64,000 nt of DNA, taken from NCBI RefSeq assembly GCF_016097555.1, contig NC_054706.1, positions 80,606,228 to 80,670,227 of the forward strand, read 5' to 3'. The translations under genes were made by a program, and so were the position numbers. Each line of letters starts with the position of its first letter. Positions within the stretch are counted from its first letter, which is position 1. The notes beneath the pieces are model-generated. The model was not told the DNA's origin. It saw nothing but the letters and a program-made list of their open reading frames with translations, and searched no databases. This DNA is from Gigantopelta aegis. Taxonomy: Eukaryota; Mollusca; Gastropoda; Neomphalida; Peltospiridae. Below are positions 36,190 to 47,667 of the stretch, piece by piece.

Positions 36190-36412
36190 ATTTTAAAATG
36201 TGACCAATTCCTAGCCCGGCCTGTCACACATGTAGGGGTCTATTTCTAACCTGTTCTCTAACTCATTTGTTATTTTAAAATGTGACCAATTCCTAGCCCG
36301 GCCTGTCACACATGTAGAGGTCTATTTCTAACCTGTTCTCTAACTCATTTGTTATTTTAAAATGTGACCAATTCCTAGCCCGGCCTGTCACACATGTAGG
36401 GGTCTATTTTTT
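36190..36412. repeat. three-copy ~81-bp repeat
   Basis: ATTTTAAAATGTGACCAATT, CCTAGCCCGGCCTGTCACAC and ATGTAGGGGTCTATTT recur; the third copy is cut short. Confidence 0.92.
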
Positions 36413-36479
36413 CAAACTCATTTGTTTATGGAATTCTTCCAGGAATGTATGTTACCAATATACGTCCAAAAACAATTCA

Positions 36480-36965
36480 GTTCCAGATCCAGGGTGACCC
36501 TTATGACACCCCACCCCACCCCAATCGTGGACGCCCATGTCACCAACCATTAACCACATCCATGGTGGTCCTTATAACACCCCACCCCACCCCAATCGCG
36601 GACGCCAATACCAACAACCATTAGCCAGATCTAGGGTGACCCTTATGACACCCCACCCCACCCCAATCGTGGACGCCCATGTCACCAACCATTAACCACA
36701 TCCAGGGTAGTCCTTATGACATCCCACCCTACCCCAATCGCGGACGCCCATGTCACCAACCATTAACCACATCCAGAGTAGTCCTTATGACACCCCACCC
36801 CACTCCAATCGCGGACGCCAATACCACCATTAGCCAGATCTAGGGTGACCCTTATGACACCCCACCCCACCCCAATCGTGGACGCCCATGTCACCAACCA
36901 TTAACCACATCCAGGGTAGTCCTTATGACACCCCACCCTACCCCAATCGCGGACGCCCATACCAC
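36480..36965. repeat. ~61-64-bp C-rich minisatellite
   Basis: About eight copies of CCTTATGACACCCCACCCCA, CCCCAATCGTGGACGCCCAT, GTCACCAACCATTA. Two unit types alternate in part, suggesting a higher-order dimer. Confidence 0.88.
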
Positions 36966-37178
36966 TAATTATTAACTATTGAACCCTGGACTAGATAGCC
37001 CCACGATTAAATTCTGTATTAAGTTACGGGTTTGTTTTACAGCTTGTCAACATTACAACAATGAAAACATTGATATGTACAACAGTGCTGGCCAGTAGTG
37101 GAGGATGAGTTACATAGAATGCGTCTAACCAACAGTCAGATAAACCAGCTTCATACAACTGAGTAACTGGATAGTCTA

Positions 37179-37179
<1 letters not shown>

Positions 37180-37238
<59 letters not shown>

Positions 37239-37250
37239 GGGGGGGGGGTG
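37180..37250. repeat. poly-G tract of 58, then G-rich
   Basis: 58 uninterrupted Gs at 37180-37237, followed by two more G runs broken by T. The minus strand opens a fake Pro run. Confidence 0.93.
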
Positions 37251-37578
37251 GAGGGCTTAAAAAATGTTTGTAAACAAAATTGTTCTGTTCACCTGTACCA
37301 TCACATATATGAATAATACATAGGGACAAGTTAGAGGTATGATTAGTTTCTTTGTGGTAATAATAGATCGTTAATAGTGTTCTTCTGTATCAGGTATTCG
37401 CCAAGGTTATTTCTCTCATTGTATTCCGCTCACAAGACCTGTGTTGGTTTGAACGGTCTTGGCCGCTTGACGCTGGGGTTGCCGGGATAGCCGGGGTATG
37501 TGCCCAGAATAGCGTGCTTCGAAATAATGAAAATGAAACTAATAAAAACGTTTTCTGTTAACCATATAATATTATAAT
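37251..37578. other. no gene recognised
   Basis: Unremarkable sequence between the G tract and the inverted dispersed repeat. Confidence 0.45.
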
Positions 37579-37579
37579 A

Positions 37580-37775
37580 AAGACATTTACTTATTTCACC
37601 TACTCGGAATTTCCTTTACGGTGAAATCAAAACAAATTTATGGATCACTGGTTATAGAGGTTACAACCTATACACGTGTGTCAGCAATTGTTTCCAGTAA
37701 TTGAGTAAAGTTTGGGGATTTAAGTAGATATTAAATAGATACTGTACGGTATTCAGTGAGACAGTTTATTATAAC
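37580..37775 (-). repeat. dispersed repeat, copy 2 (inverted)
   Basis: Reverse complement of positions 1-165: TTTCACCTACTCGGAATTTC and ATCAAAACAAATTTATGGAT match the first copy. Confidence 0.65.
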
Positions 37776-37811
37776 CGTTAATAGGTAAACCGTTAACACG
37801 GGTTTCGGGGT

Positions 37812-37992
37812 CTGTCTGTAGGGTAGTGGTCAAGCCATCGGAAGTAAGGTTGGTAGGTATTGGGTTCGCATTCCGTTATCGGGTTTTCTCTCTAAAACTA
37901 TAATGTCAGAATTATTAACTGTTTGACATCCAATAGCTGGTGGTTAATAAATCAATCTGCTCTAGTGGTGTCGTTATACAAAACAAATTTTA
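37812..37992 (+). repeat. SINE with swapped head and family A tail
   Basis: The head has GTAGGGTAGTGGTCAAGCCA and TATTGGGTTCGCATTCC, of the family C/D type. The tail GTTTGACATCCAATAGCTGG through CTCTAGTGGTGTCG is family A. Most of the middle is missing. Confidence 0.6.
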
Positions 37993-38515
37993 AACTTTTC
38001 TTGTGAGATACACGATATAGAACCTGCGTATTACACACTAACGACATTCCAACCTGTGTTAAGCAGCCACCAAAGGGGCATTACAAAGTGGTCTGTTAAG
38101 ACAGGTCGCTGTTTATTGCAGGTCAGTTTATACCTATAGTTGATGATTTATGAGAATAATAGATAGATCAAGTCACACAAGGCGACCGATTTGCACACAA
38201 TACTAACACGACGTTTCTGAGACTTGTAGGTCAATACTATTAGGTTATTTGACCGTGCGCTAATTTTGTATAGATTTCATCCTGTCACTGTTTGTTTCCT
38301 CGTTGCCAGGCAACTAGTTCTGAAAGCACTGTATTGATCAACATTTGTTATTGTACCTCTATGCTCGTCAGATGACATCGGACGTCGCGTTTTACACGTG
38401 TCATCATGTAATATGATATACATGACGTAATTATGTACCTCAATAATCCTGACTCATGGGTGTACAGAGAGTGATGCGACGTGCGGGTATTGACGCCCCT
38501 CTTTTAAATCACTGA
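37993..38515. other. no gene recognised
   Basis: No supported feature; followed by a short GTTGTT-rich tract at 38520-38581. Confidence 0.45.
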
Positions 38516-38584
38516 CATCGTGTTGTTGTTATTGTTGTTGTTGTCGATGTTGTTGTTGTTGTTGTCGATGTTGTTGTTGTTAAA

Positions 38585-38796
38585 TTCGTTCCAGACAGTG
38601 CAACACGATTGGTATATCAAACGCCGTGGTACGTGCTATCCTGTATGTGGGATGGTGCATATAAAACTTCCCTTGCTACTAATAGAAAAATGTCGCGGGT
38701 TTCCTCTCTAAAACTATGTGTTAAAATTACTAAATGTTTGACATCCAATTGTCTGTTAATAAATCTAGTGGTGTTAAACAAAACAAACTTTAACTT
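38585..38796 (+). repeat. SINE family A, head missing
   Basis: TTCCAGACAGTGCAACACGA through AAAATGTCGCGGGTTTCC and GTGGTGTTAAACAAAACAAA. Confidence 0.75.
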
Positions 38797-39102
38797 TACG
38801 TTGGTTGTTTTGGTGGGGTGTTTTGTTTTTGAGGGACTTGCTGTTAGGGTTTTTTTTTGGGGGGGGGGTTTGGGGGGTTGCAGGGGTTAGGAGATTATGT
38901 GTTTTGTTTGTACTATTTTTAGTTTATTTATGTTTATTTATATTTAGTTTTTTCTCAGGTATTTTTGTTTTGTTTATTTATGGGTTTTCTTCGGGGGTTG
39001 GGGTCTTTTGGCTTTTTCTTTTCGAGGGGGTGGACAGCCGGGGGCCTAGGGATTTTGAAGCCATATTTATTGTGTGTCTTTGTTTACTTTACATCAACCA
39101 GT

Positions 39103-39488
39103 ACCGGCCTCGGTGGCGTCGTGGCAGGCCATCGGTCTACAGGCTGGTAGGTACTGGGTTCGGATCCCAGTCGAGGCATGGAATTTTTAATCCAGATACT
39201 GACTCCAAACCCTGAGTGAGTGCTCCACAAGGCTTAATGGTTAGGTGTAAACCACTTGCACCGACCAGTGTTCCATAACTGGTTCAACAAAGGCCATGGT
39301 TTGTGCTATCCTGCCTGTGGGAAGCGCAAATAAAAGATCCCTTGCTGCCTGTCGTAAAAGAGTAGCCTATGTGGCGACAGCGGGTTTCCTCTAAAAAAAA
39401 AATCTGTGTGGTCCATAACCATATGTCTGACGCCATATAACCGTAAATAAAATGTGATGAGTGCGTCGTTAAATAAAACACTTCTTTC
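39103..39488 (+). repeat. tRNA-headed SINE, family C, full length
   Basis: The head reads CCTCGGTGGCGTCGTGGCAG and CTGGGTTCGGATCCCAG (box-B-like). A second block (GGAATTTTTAATCCAGATAC, GGTGTAAACCACTTGCACCG) follows. Then comes the SINE B tail: GACGCCATATAACCGTAAAT and GCGTCGTTAAATAAAACA. Confidence 0.85.
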
Positions 39489-39651
39489 TTTTTTTTCTTT
39501 TCATCAACCAGTATGTATTTTGCATGACGTATAATATTAATTGTGGGCGGTGTCATCACAAACGTGTATGGGAAAAACAATCATCGGTGTGGGTTTGTAA
39601 TCAGATAATATCTGCTTGGCGCGTAATGTTGGGACTTCAGTAAACTCACAA

Positions 39652-39740
39652 CTGTGTGTGTGTGTGCTTGTGTGTGTGTTTGTTTGTGTGTGTGTTTGCT
39701 GTGTGTGTGTTTGTTTGTGTGTGTGTGTTTGTTGTGTGTG

Positions 39741-39773
<33 letters not shown>

Positions 39774-39832
39774 TTGTTGTGTGTGTGTGTGTGTGTGTGT
39801 GGTGTATGCGTGTGTTTGTGGTGTGTGGGTAT
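39652..39832. repeat. (GT)n microsatellite
   Basis: About 180 bases of GT with TTTGTTTG interruptions; it opens fake Cys/Val frames. Confidence 0.97.
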
Positions 39833-39849
39833 ATGTGTGCATGTGAGCG

Positions 39850-40235
39850 CACGCGTGCGCGTGTATGTATATATTTCATTCTTAGATCATTACATCGTAG
39901 ACAATGAATCCTATTTTCTTTACGTGACGAATGTCCAGGCGTTTCCTAGGATCATTTTATAATTAAAATGTATATGAATTGTACATGGTACTTTCAACTA
40001 CGGTCAGGCACCTTTAATTAGCAGATATCTATCACAAATCAATACAAAATACGGACATGTCACTATGCTAATGCACCTTTAACCGCCATACATAAGACCA
40101 AGTGCAAATTTACATACTAGTATTACAAAATAATAAAATAAACAAAGCATAGACAAAAGCTAAACGTAAAATATAATTATAACAATATACTATTATTTAA
40201 ATTATACACACTCTATCCCCCACCTCTTTAACTCT
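39850..40235. other. no gene recognised
   Basis: AT-rich sequence between two microsatellites. Confidence 0.5.
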
Positions 40236-40239
40236 CTAA

Positions 40240-40602
<363 letters not shown>

Positions 40603-40644
40603 CATCTAGTTTTGATTACTACAAACATTAAAACGACCAAAAAA

Positions 40645-40822
40645 AGTTTGTTTTGTTTAACAACACCACTTGAGCACATGATTTATTAATCATCGGCTAT
40701 TGGATGTCAAACATTTGGTAATTTTAACATATAATCTTAAATAGGAAACCCGCTATATTTTCCCATTAGTAGCAAGGGATCTTTGATATACCAGTCGTGG
40801 TACACTGGCTGGAAGGAGAATT
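40645..40822 (-). repeat. SINE family A, head missing
   Basis: AGTTTGTTTTGTTTAACAAC through AAGGGATCTTTGATATACCA and ACTGGCTGGAAGGAGAA. Confidence 0.75.
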
Positions 40823-40930
40823 GACGGATATATAACGTTTGGGGCTGTTCTTCGCGTGTGCGGTTTTGTTAGTATCAATAGCAGAGATTCCATATGTGAG
40901 GGGCGCATTTGTTTCTTCTTTTTTTTTTCA

Positions 40931-41146
40931 TTCCAGCCAGTGCACCACGACTGGTATATTTTAAGTCCGTGGTATGTGCTATCCTGTCTGTGGGATGGTG
41001 CATATAAAACAAATATTGCTACTAATGGAAAAATGTAGCAGGTTTCCTGTCAGACTGTATATCAAAATGATCAAATGTTTGACATCCAATAGCCGATGAT
41101 TAATAAACCAATATGTTCTAGTGGTGTCGTTAAACAAAACAAACTT
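40931..41146 (+). repeat. SINE family A, head missing
   Basis: TTCCAGCCAGTGCACCACGA through AAATGTAGCAGGTTTCC and CTAGTGGTGTCGTTAAACAA. Confidence 0.8.
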
Positions 41147-41630
41147 CTTCCTTATAATTTTTGGGGTAGTTTTGGTGGGTTTGTTTTGTTTGGGTTTTTG
41201 GGTTGGGTTTTTTTTTTAGGGGGGGGGGTTGCTTTTTGTTATTTTGGGGTGGGTGGGGGCGGGACAGCATCAAAACAGTGTACATAGAAATTTGTTCTCA
41301 TGGTTTTGCAAGTCGACAGAAATACGTACGCGTAGAAACGTGTTTGATCAACGGGTAATACTGAAACTGTTTCGTCGATTATTGCATTAATTAAACTGAA
41401 TTAATTTTCTCACTCATCTCAAATCACAAAAATCGTCAAAATCACATGCGTAGTAATTTGTATCCATGATATAGACACGTATCACGTACAGACGTTACCA
41501 AAAATAACTAGTCACGATTTTCAAACTGCTTCGTAACAGATATCTATTTTAGAAGGGGGTTAATATGCATTAAACATTCAAATTGAAAGAAAAGGTTACC
41601 ACGGGTGCTAAACATGCTCAACCAGCCAGC
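41147..41630. other. no gene recognised; possible distal 5' flank
   Basis: T- and G-rich stretch near 41160-41260, then ordinary sequence leading to the first exon of the secreted-protein gene. Confidence 0.4.
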
Positions 41631-41636
41631 TTAAGT

Positions 41637-41647
41637 CTTTTATATTA
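41637..41647 (+). promoter_or_regulatory. possible TATA box of the secreted-protein gene
   Basis: TTTTATATTA lies about 165 bases before the first ATG. No other core-promoter element was recognised, so this is weak. Confidence 0.22.
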
Positions 41648-41806
41648 CCATCACGATTCTGGGCCGAGTGTTGTTCTGTTTTTCTCTGTCGCTATAGCAG
41701 AGAAGTCAGGAGACTCGAGCTTTAATCAGTCCCGCCTTTTAATAGCGGGTGCCGTCTGCTCACCGCCAGATAACTCTTCCACCTGTCAGTGGATAGAAGG
41801 GACGCA

Positions 41807-41849
41807 ATGATTCGCATGTACGGAATATGTCTGACCGTTATAGCTCTAG
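41807..41849 (+). CDS. secreted-protein gene, exon 1 (signal peptide)
   Basis: Residues 1-14 and one base of codon 15. ATG at 41807 follows GACGCA; a second in-frame ATG is three codons on. It ends CTAG before the strong donor GTAAGT. The hydrophobic run continues into exon 2. Confidence 0.75.
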
Positions 41850-42221
41850 GTAAGTGGACTGAGGCGGGGGGTTGTAATTACACATCTGTGAGCGTTATGG
41901 TAAATGCTAATGAAGCGATTCCTTATTAAAGATAGTACGTGATCACAAGGTGTTATTGCAGTTACAGATACTTTTCATTTCAGGTTAAGCGTCCAGCGGA
42001 AAATATGCTGTTAACATGTTCGGGGAAATCTAGATTTGGTAAAGAATAAACTTAATTTTGTAAACTTATATCAAATAACTTTGATATATTTATTCATGCA
42101 ATCGGGAAAAACGTTTTTGGTCTGTTGAAAAAGAAATGTGATGAAAGAGGAATATGAATTAAATTAACAACGACCCTTATAATGAGGATAATATAACAAT
42201 AATTATAATAATATAAACAAT

Positions 42222-42261
<40 letters not shown>

Positions 42262-42560
42262 CAACAATTATAATGATTGTATATTCATGATATGCATGCA
42301 TAAAACAAAAGTTTAACAAAAACGTGACATGTGTCTTGTACCGGGATACGAACTCAGCTCCCAACAGCTGTGGCATTTTTATTTTTTTTATTTTGTTTTA
42401 TTTTATTATATTTTTGTGTAATTTTTTTAGGGGGATATACAGGGTTGTATTCATTCATTCATCCATTCATTCATTAATTCATTCGTTCGTTCATTCATTC
42501 ACTCCCTGTAAGCTTTAATTTTGTTGAATATAATAGTTGCCAGTCGATATTAAAATCATC
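41850..42560. other. intron 1, 5' part: no other feature
   Basis: AT-rich; ATA microsatellite at 42222-42260 and CATT repeats near 42450-42500. Confidence 0.5.
42222..42260. repeat. (AAT)n microsatellite
   Basis: About 13 AAT units within intron 1. Confidence 0.9.
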
Positions 42561-42566
42561 ATCAGA

Positions 42567-42947
42567 AAGAAATGTTTTATTTAACGACGCACTCAACACA
42601 TTTTATTTACGGTTATATGGCGTCAGACATATGGTTAAGGACCACACATATTTTGAGAGGGAACCGCTGTCGCCACTACATGGGCTACTCTTTCCGATTA
42701 GCAGCAAGGGATCTTTTATTTGCGCTTCCCACAGGCAGGATAGAACAAACCATGGCTTTTGTTGAACCAGTTATGGATCACTGGTTGGTGCAAGTGGTTT
42801 ACACCTACCCATTGAGCCTTGCGGAGCACTCACTCAGGGTTTGGGGTCGATATCTGGATTAAAAATTCCATGCCTCGACTGGGATCCGAACCCAGTACCT
42901 ATCAGCTTGTAGACCGATGGCCTAACCACGACGCCACCGAGGCCGGT
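42567..42947 (-). repeat. tRNA-headed SINE, family C, full length (intron 1)
   Basis: The tail TTTATTTAACGACGCACTCA is at the left. GGATTAAAAATTCCATGCC and the head GGATCCGAACCCAGTACCTA through CACGACGCCACCGAGGCCGG are at the right, a mirror of the copy at 39103. Confidence 0.87.
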
Positions 42948-43239
42948 TTAAAATCATCATGCCCTAAGGTCCCCAAAACACCCAAAAAATAATGGACTCC
43001 ATATGCCATAAGGGACTGTGAATGTAAACAAAGTTTGCGATCATTGCCCCTCAATACTCTTGACGTGCACGGCGGATCAATGCACAAAGCTGATAATCAC
43101 ACACTAGCCGCCTCACTAACTTACTACAATGTAGCTCTGGATGGACGCAACATAAACAACTAACATTTAATAAAAGCTAATATGTTGTGGGCACGAATGC
43201 GTTTTATTTACATCTTTGTTCATCATGGAGAGAGACGGA

Positions 43240-43452
<213 letters not shown>

Positions 43453-44075
43453 GGGGGAGGGGGGAGTAAAATGATTATAATAAAATATATATTGAAATAA
43501 ACACAGGGTTGTTCATATTAATTATTTTAACTGATAAATGTGAAACAAATACAAAATGGCTGAATGTTTTACGACAGCCCAGCACGAAGCTACATCAGCT
43601 ACTGGGTGTCAAACTAAGGTGAACACATCAGTGGTGTGAAACACAAATTCAAATGCATCATGTGTAAAATATCATGAGTTTAAACAAACTTACAATATTC
43701 ATTCTCATTGTCAAACTTTTCAACTATTTGTTTACAAAAAACATAAAATAAAATGTAAAATAAAACTAAAACCAAATATTTTATTTAATGTGTTTGTGTT
43801 TTAAAAAAAATCAAAAGAATGTAAGCAGGGTTCTTAAAATTTAAATTAATTTGAAGTGGAAAGATGTATAGAACGGAAAATGCAGAAATAATGGACAGGT
43901 TGATACAAGTGCAGAGCTTAGATGATGCCAGTCTATTAATACTGGTTTTACAATACTGGCTATATTAATTGTCAGTTAAAAGTTATTTTGTCGCAATGAA
44001 CCATGAACTAGTAAATACAAATAAATACAAAGAAAGAAATGTAACTAAATTGTCATTTGTGGTTTTAAACAAGTA
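43453..44075. other. intron 1, AT-rich part
   Basis: Nothing recognised. Confidence 0.5.
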
Positions 44076-44079
44076 ATAA

Positions 44080-44114
<35 letters not shown>
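44080..44114. repeat. (TA)n microsatellite (intron 1)
   Basis: About 17 TA units. Confidence 0.95.
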
Positions 44115-44118
<4 letters not shown>

Positions 44119-44311
44119 CGTGCTTAAGATTCAAGTACACTATGTTGTTCACACACAGCATCTGTGTTGAAAACGTCGGTACAGTGGACTTGAACCTCCA
44201 TAATGAGCCGAGCATTTGTACTTTGTACGATAGCCAGTAGCGGTCACCGAACTCAGCACATCCCGGCCTTAAATCCCACAGCTTCGCCACACAGTAAAAT
44301 AGTATGTTCAA

Positions 44312-44645
44312 CCACACCACTAGAGCACATTGATTGATTAATCATCGGCTGCTTGATATCAGGGGGAAACCCGCTACATTCGTTTTGTCCATTAGAAGAA
44401 GGAAGGAAATGTTTTATTTAACGACGCACTCAACACATTTTGTTTACGGTTATATGGCGTCAGATATATGGTTAACGACCACACAGATATAGAGAGAGGA
44501 AACCCGCTGTCGCCACTTCATGGGCTACTCTTTTCGATTAATGTCAAGGGATCTTTTATATGCACGATCCCACAGACAGGATAGTACATACCACAGCCTT
44601 TATTACATGGATATATCGATCGTGGGGCACTGGTTGGAATAGGGG
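44312..44645 (-). repeat. SINE B inserted in a SINE A remnant (intron 1)
   Basis: ACCACTAGAGCACATTGATT and GGGGGAAACCCGCTACATTC (44312-44396) are family A tail and body. They are interrupted at TCCATTAGAAG by a family B tail (TTTATTTAACGACGCACTCA) that runs to CGTGGGGCACTGGTTGGAAT. Both lack heads. Confidence 0.7.
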
Positions 44646-44698
44646 AAACTTCGTCATCAAAGGTATCATTTAGTTGGGTTTTGTTTTTGTTTTTTCAG

Positions 44699-44914
44699 CT
44701 GTGACGGTCAACGCGGCTACAAAGGGAGCAGAGATTAGCGCTGACAGTGAATTTCAAAAGTTTAGAAGCCAGTCATCCATCCGATGTAGTAATAATGTAG
44801 GGACGGGCAATCAGGAGTCGAAATTACTCAACACTGATGCCAAAAGACAAGCGTTCCGGCAAAAACTAACGGCTGAGCAACAAACATTTTTTGACAAACT
44901 AGTCAATAGTCCAG
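44699..44914 (+). CDS. secreted-protein gene, exon 2
   Basis: The acceptor TTTTTTCAG precedes CTGTGACG. Residues 15-86: the end of the signal peptide (VTVNA), then a charged mature N-terminus (ATKGAEISADSEF) and a Gln-rich helix (AFRQKLTAEQQTFFDKLV). Donor GTGGGT; phase 1 end. Confidence 0.85.
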
Positions 44915-44935
44915 GTGGGTGCCACGACATCCCTG

Positions 44936-44936
44936 T

Positions 44937-44977
<41 letters not shown>

Positions 44978-44995
44978 TGTGTGTGTACGTGTACG
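44936..44995. repeat. (GT)n microsatellite next to the exon 2 donor
   Basis: GTGT run starting about 20 bases after the donor, ending in GTACGTGTACGTGTAC. Confidence 0.93.
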
Positions 44996-45029
44996 TGTAC
45001 GTTTACGAGTATGCATATGTGTATAAAGG

Positions 45030-45222
45030 CTGGATCTAGCCCAGTGGTATAGCGCTCTTTTTATGTGCAGTCGGTCTGGGATCCCCGCCTGTGTGCACAT
45101 AGGGTTATTTTTCGTTCCAGGCAGTGCCCCACGACTGGTATATCAAAGGCCGTGGTATGTGCTGTCCTGTATGTGGGACTAAATATGTGACATCCAATAG
45201 CCGATGATTAATAAATCAAGTG
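45030..45222 (+). repeat. SINE family A, shortened body (intron 2)
   Basis: The head is ATCTAGCCCAGTGGTATAGC with GGTCTGGGATCCCC. The body jumps from CTGTATGTGGGACT to the tail ATGTGACATCCAATAGCCGA. Confidence 0.75.
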
Positions 45223-45297
45223 TGTGTGTGTGCGCGTGTGTGTGTAATACTTGATTTATTCACTGTGAAGAGTTGTAAGAAGTGATGTGTTATTCAG

Positions 45298-45482
45298 ATC
45301 ACTCGGTCGACACGTTCACGGGAGACCAGCTGATGATGCCTCTGTGGAAAGTGATGGAGGACCTGACCGACAGTGACAGGGACATGTTCATCGACATCCG
45401 GTCCAAGTGGGACACCGTTACGTACGACGAGCTGGTCGCCTTCCTCGGGAAGATTCGACCCGTCGAACTACTCGTCGTCAAG
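45298..45482 (+). CDS. secreted-protein gene, exon 3
   Basis: The acceptor TTATTCAG precedes ATCACTCGG. Residues 87-148, including WKVMEDLTDSDRDMFIDI and WDTVTYDELVAFL. Ends at AAG before GTAATG in phase 0. Reading past the donor stays open by chance through the 58-bp array, which is not coding. Confidence 0.87.
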
Positions 45483-45587
45483 GTAATGTCGTTTTGTCTT
45501 TCTTCGCCATTAGTGAATTATAATATACAAATGGAAACTAATCACACCAACACTAACAGTAACTGCAACGAAACCTCTCATGCACAG

Positions 45588-46208
45588 TGTCAGGAAATGA
45601 ACCGTGTTACTGGCCGTCAGTCAGTGCATCACTACTGGCATGCAGTGTCGGGAAGTGAACCGTGTTACTGGCCGTCAGTCAGTGCACCACTACTGGCATG
45701 CAGTGTCGGGAAGTGCACCGTGTTACTGGCCGTCAGTCAGTGCACCACTACTGGCATGCAGTGTCGGGAAGTGCACCGTGTTACTGGCCGTCAGTCAGTG
45801 CACCACTACTGGCATGCACTGTCGGGAAGTGCACCGTGTTACTGGCCGTCAGTCAGTGCACCACTACTGGCATGCAGTGTCGAGAAGTGCACCGTGTTAC
45901 TGGCCGTCAGTCAGTGCACCACTACTGGCATGCAGTGTCGGGAAGTGAACCGTGTTACTGGCCGTCAGTCAGTGCACCACTATTGGCATTCAGGGTCGGG
46001 AAGTGAACCGTGTTACTGGCCGTCAGTCAGTGCACCACTACTGGCATGCAGTGTCGGGAAGTGCACCGTGTTACTGGCCGTCAGTCAGTGCACCACTATT
46101 GGCATTCAGGGTCGGGAAGTGAACCGTGTTACTGGCCGTCAGTCAGTGCACCACTACTGGCATGCAGTGTCGGGAAGTGAACCGTGTTACTGGCCGTCAG
46201 TCAGTGAA
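45588..46208. repeat. 58-bp minisatellite (intron 3)
   Basis: About 11 copies of CGTGTTACTGGCCGTCAGTC, AGTGCACCACTACTGGCATG, CAGTGTCGGGAAGTGAAC. All three plus-strand frames stay open for much of it, which makes a long false extension of exon 3. Confidence 0.95.
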
Positions 46209-46254
46209 TTAAACTTCGTTTACAGTACCACGAGTTCCATTCTGGTTTCTCTCA

Positions 46255-46408
46255 ATATATAATTCATATACCACCTCCGTGATCAATATATAATTCATAT
46301 ACAACCTCCGTGATCAATATATCATTCATATACAACCTCCGTGATCAATATATAATTCATATACAACCTCCGTGATCAATATATCATTCATATACAACCT
46401 CCGTGATC
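46255..46408. repeat. 31-bp minisatellite (intron 3)
   Basis: Five copies of AATTCATATACAACCTCCGT plus GATCAATATAT. Confidence 0.93.
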
Positions 46409-46454
46409 TTAAAGGGTTTTAAAGCCCCAGGCCAGATCTCCCACCACTAAACCG

Positions 46455-46720
46455 AAATACTTTGACGTTTTGGCTCTGGAAACGGGAAGGTATAGGAAAA
46501 CAGAAAGAACAGAAACAACTGGTATTTATTATAATCTGAATAAAGTTGAGGACGAATATCATGTTTTGTTAGAATATCCTAGACATGACAATGTAAGAAG
46601 TAAATACTGAAAAAGACTGTCGGCCTGTACAGTTGTCTTGTTATTAAGTGTTAAAAATATTAAAGAATTCAATCAACTTATGTATATATGTATGTGCATT
46701 TCTATGTGTATTTTATATTG
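46455..46720 (+). pseudogene. LINE ORF2 C-terminal fragment (intron 3)
   Basis: The plus strand reads DVLALETGRYRKTERTE, then NLNKVEDEYHVLLEYPRHDN and VRSKY before a stop, continuing KNIKEFNQLM. This matches the ETGRYR..N.VEDE.H.LL.CP..  terminal pattern of non-LTR retrotransposon proteins; the pattern's cysteines are lost here (YYN and LEYP). Inactive remnant. Confidence 0.6.
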
Positions 46721-46768
46721 TATTCTCCTGCACTACACTATATTGCGCAGTCATTGCACGGTATGTGG

Positions 46769-46985
46769 TTTTTTATACTGATGAGCTGTAAAGCTGTAGG
46801 TAAATAAAGACTTGTCTTGTACTCACAGAAAGAGCTTCTGTTATTTGTACTGATGAGCTGTGAAGCTGTAGGTAAATAAAGACTTGTCTTGTACTCACAG
46901 AAAGAGCTGGTGTTATTTGTACCGATGAGCTGTGAAGCTGTAGGTAAATAAAGACTTGTCTTGTATTCACAGAAAGAGCTGCTGT
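46769..46985 (+). repeat. 72-bp array of the exon 4 acceptor, three copies
   Basis: ACTTGTCTTGTACTCACAG followed by AAAGAGCT occurs with AG ending at 46828, 46900 and 46972. The last is the real exon 4 acceptor (TATTCACAG). Each unit includes about 13 exonic bases. Entry at the middle copy reads open for 16 codons then stops at TAA. Confidence 0.93.
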
Positions 46986-47140
46986 GTGAGTTGACGGGCA
47001 AGCTGGACGAGGCTGCGCTCGACGTCGTGTGTGGCCGCGTGGCCAACGACTCCGTCACAGACAGCGAGATGGCCATCGCCTTCGAAGACCGCTGTTCGGA
47101 CTGCGTCGCTCTCGCCTGGAAGAAGAGGGCTTCAGACAAT
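46973..47140 (+). CDS. secreted-protein gene, exon 4
   Basis: Acceptor TATTCACAG, residues 149-204 (KELLCELTGKLDEAALDVVC through WKKRASDN), donor GTAAGC, phase 0 at both ends. Both its acceptor and its donor lie in local tandem duplications. Confidence 0.88.
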
Positions 47141-47460
47141 GTAAGCAATTATCATACCCGTTATTCATAGTCAATACTTGATTTCATAATCCATTATCGC
47201 ATTAATTTACGATTATAATCAATCATCGATCTGAAAGAAGAGGGCTTCAAACGATGTAAGCAATCATCATATTTGTTGTGTATAGTCAATCTTTGATTTC
47301 ATAATCCATTATCGCATTAATTTACGATTATAATTAATCGTCGGATTTGAAGAAGAGTGCTTCAAACTATGCAAGAAATGCTCATTCTCGTTATATAGTG
47401 AAATGTGGATATAATAATAGATCATCGCAAGAGGGCTTCTGACGATGTAAGCAATGCTCC
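47116..47460 (+). repeat. array of the exon 4 donor, four copies
   Basis: AGAAGAGGGCTTCAGACAAT then GTAAGCAAT (47121) recurs near 47236, 47351 and 47427, the first two at 115-base steps. The second and fourth copies keep GTAAGC; the third has GCAAGA. Confidence 0.9.
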
Positions 47461-47667
47461 TACTCGTTATGTACAGATATTTTGTTTATTTATAATTGAT
47501 TTTCACATCACCAGAGCCTCACCGATCAATGTTTTCACATCACCAGAGTCTCACCGATCAATGTTTTCACATCACCAGAGCCTCACCGATCAATGTTTTT
47601 ATTATAATCGATGATCGGTCCTCATTTCGATACGAGTTAGTTGATTGTTTTGCGTGGTGTCTTCCAG

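Noticed and set aside
41583-41810. 75-residue frame just before exon 1 of the secreted-protein gene
   Set aside because: No motif or conserved feature; it lies where the 5' UTR is expected and overlaps the true ATG in another phase.
45282-46262. 326-residue frame starting in exon 3
   Set aside because: Only 45298-45482 is exonic; the rest is chance read-through of a 58-bp array after a good donor at 45483.
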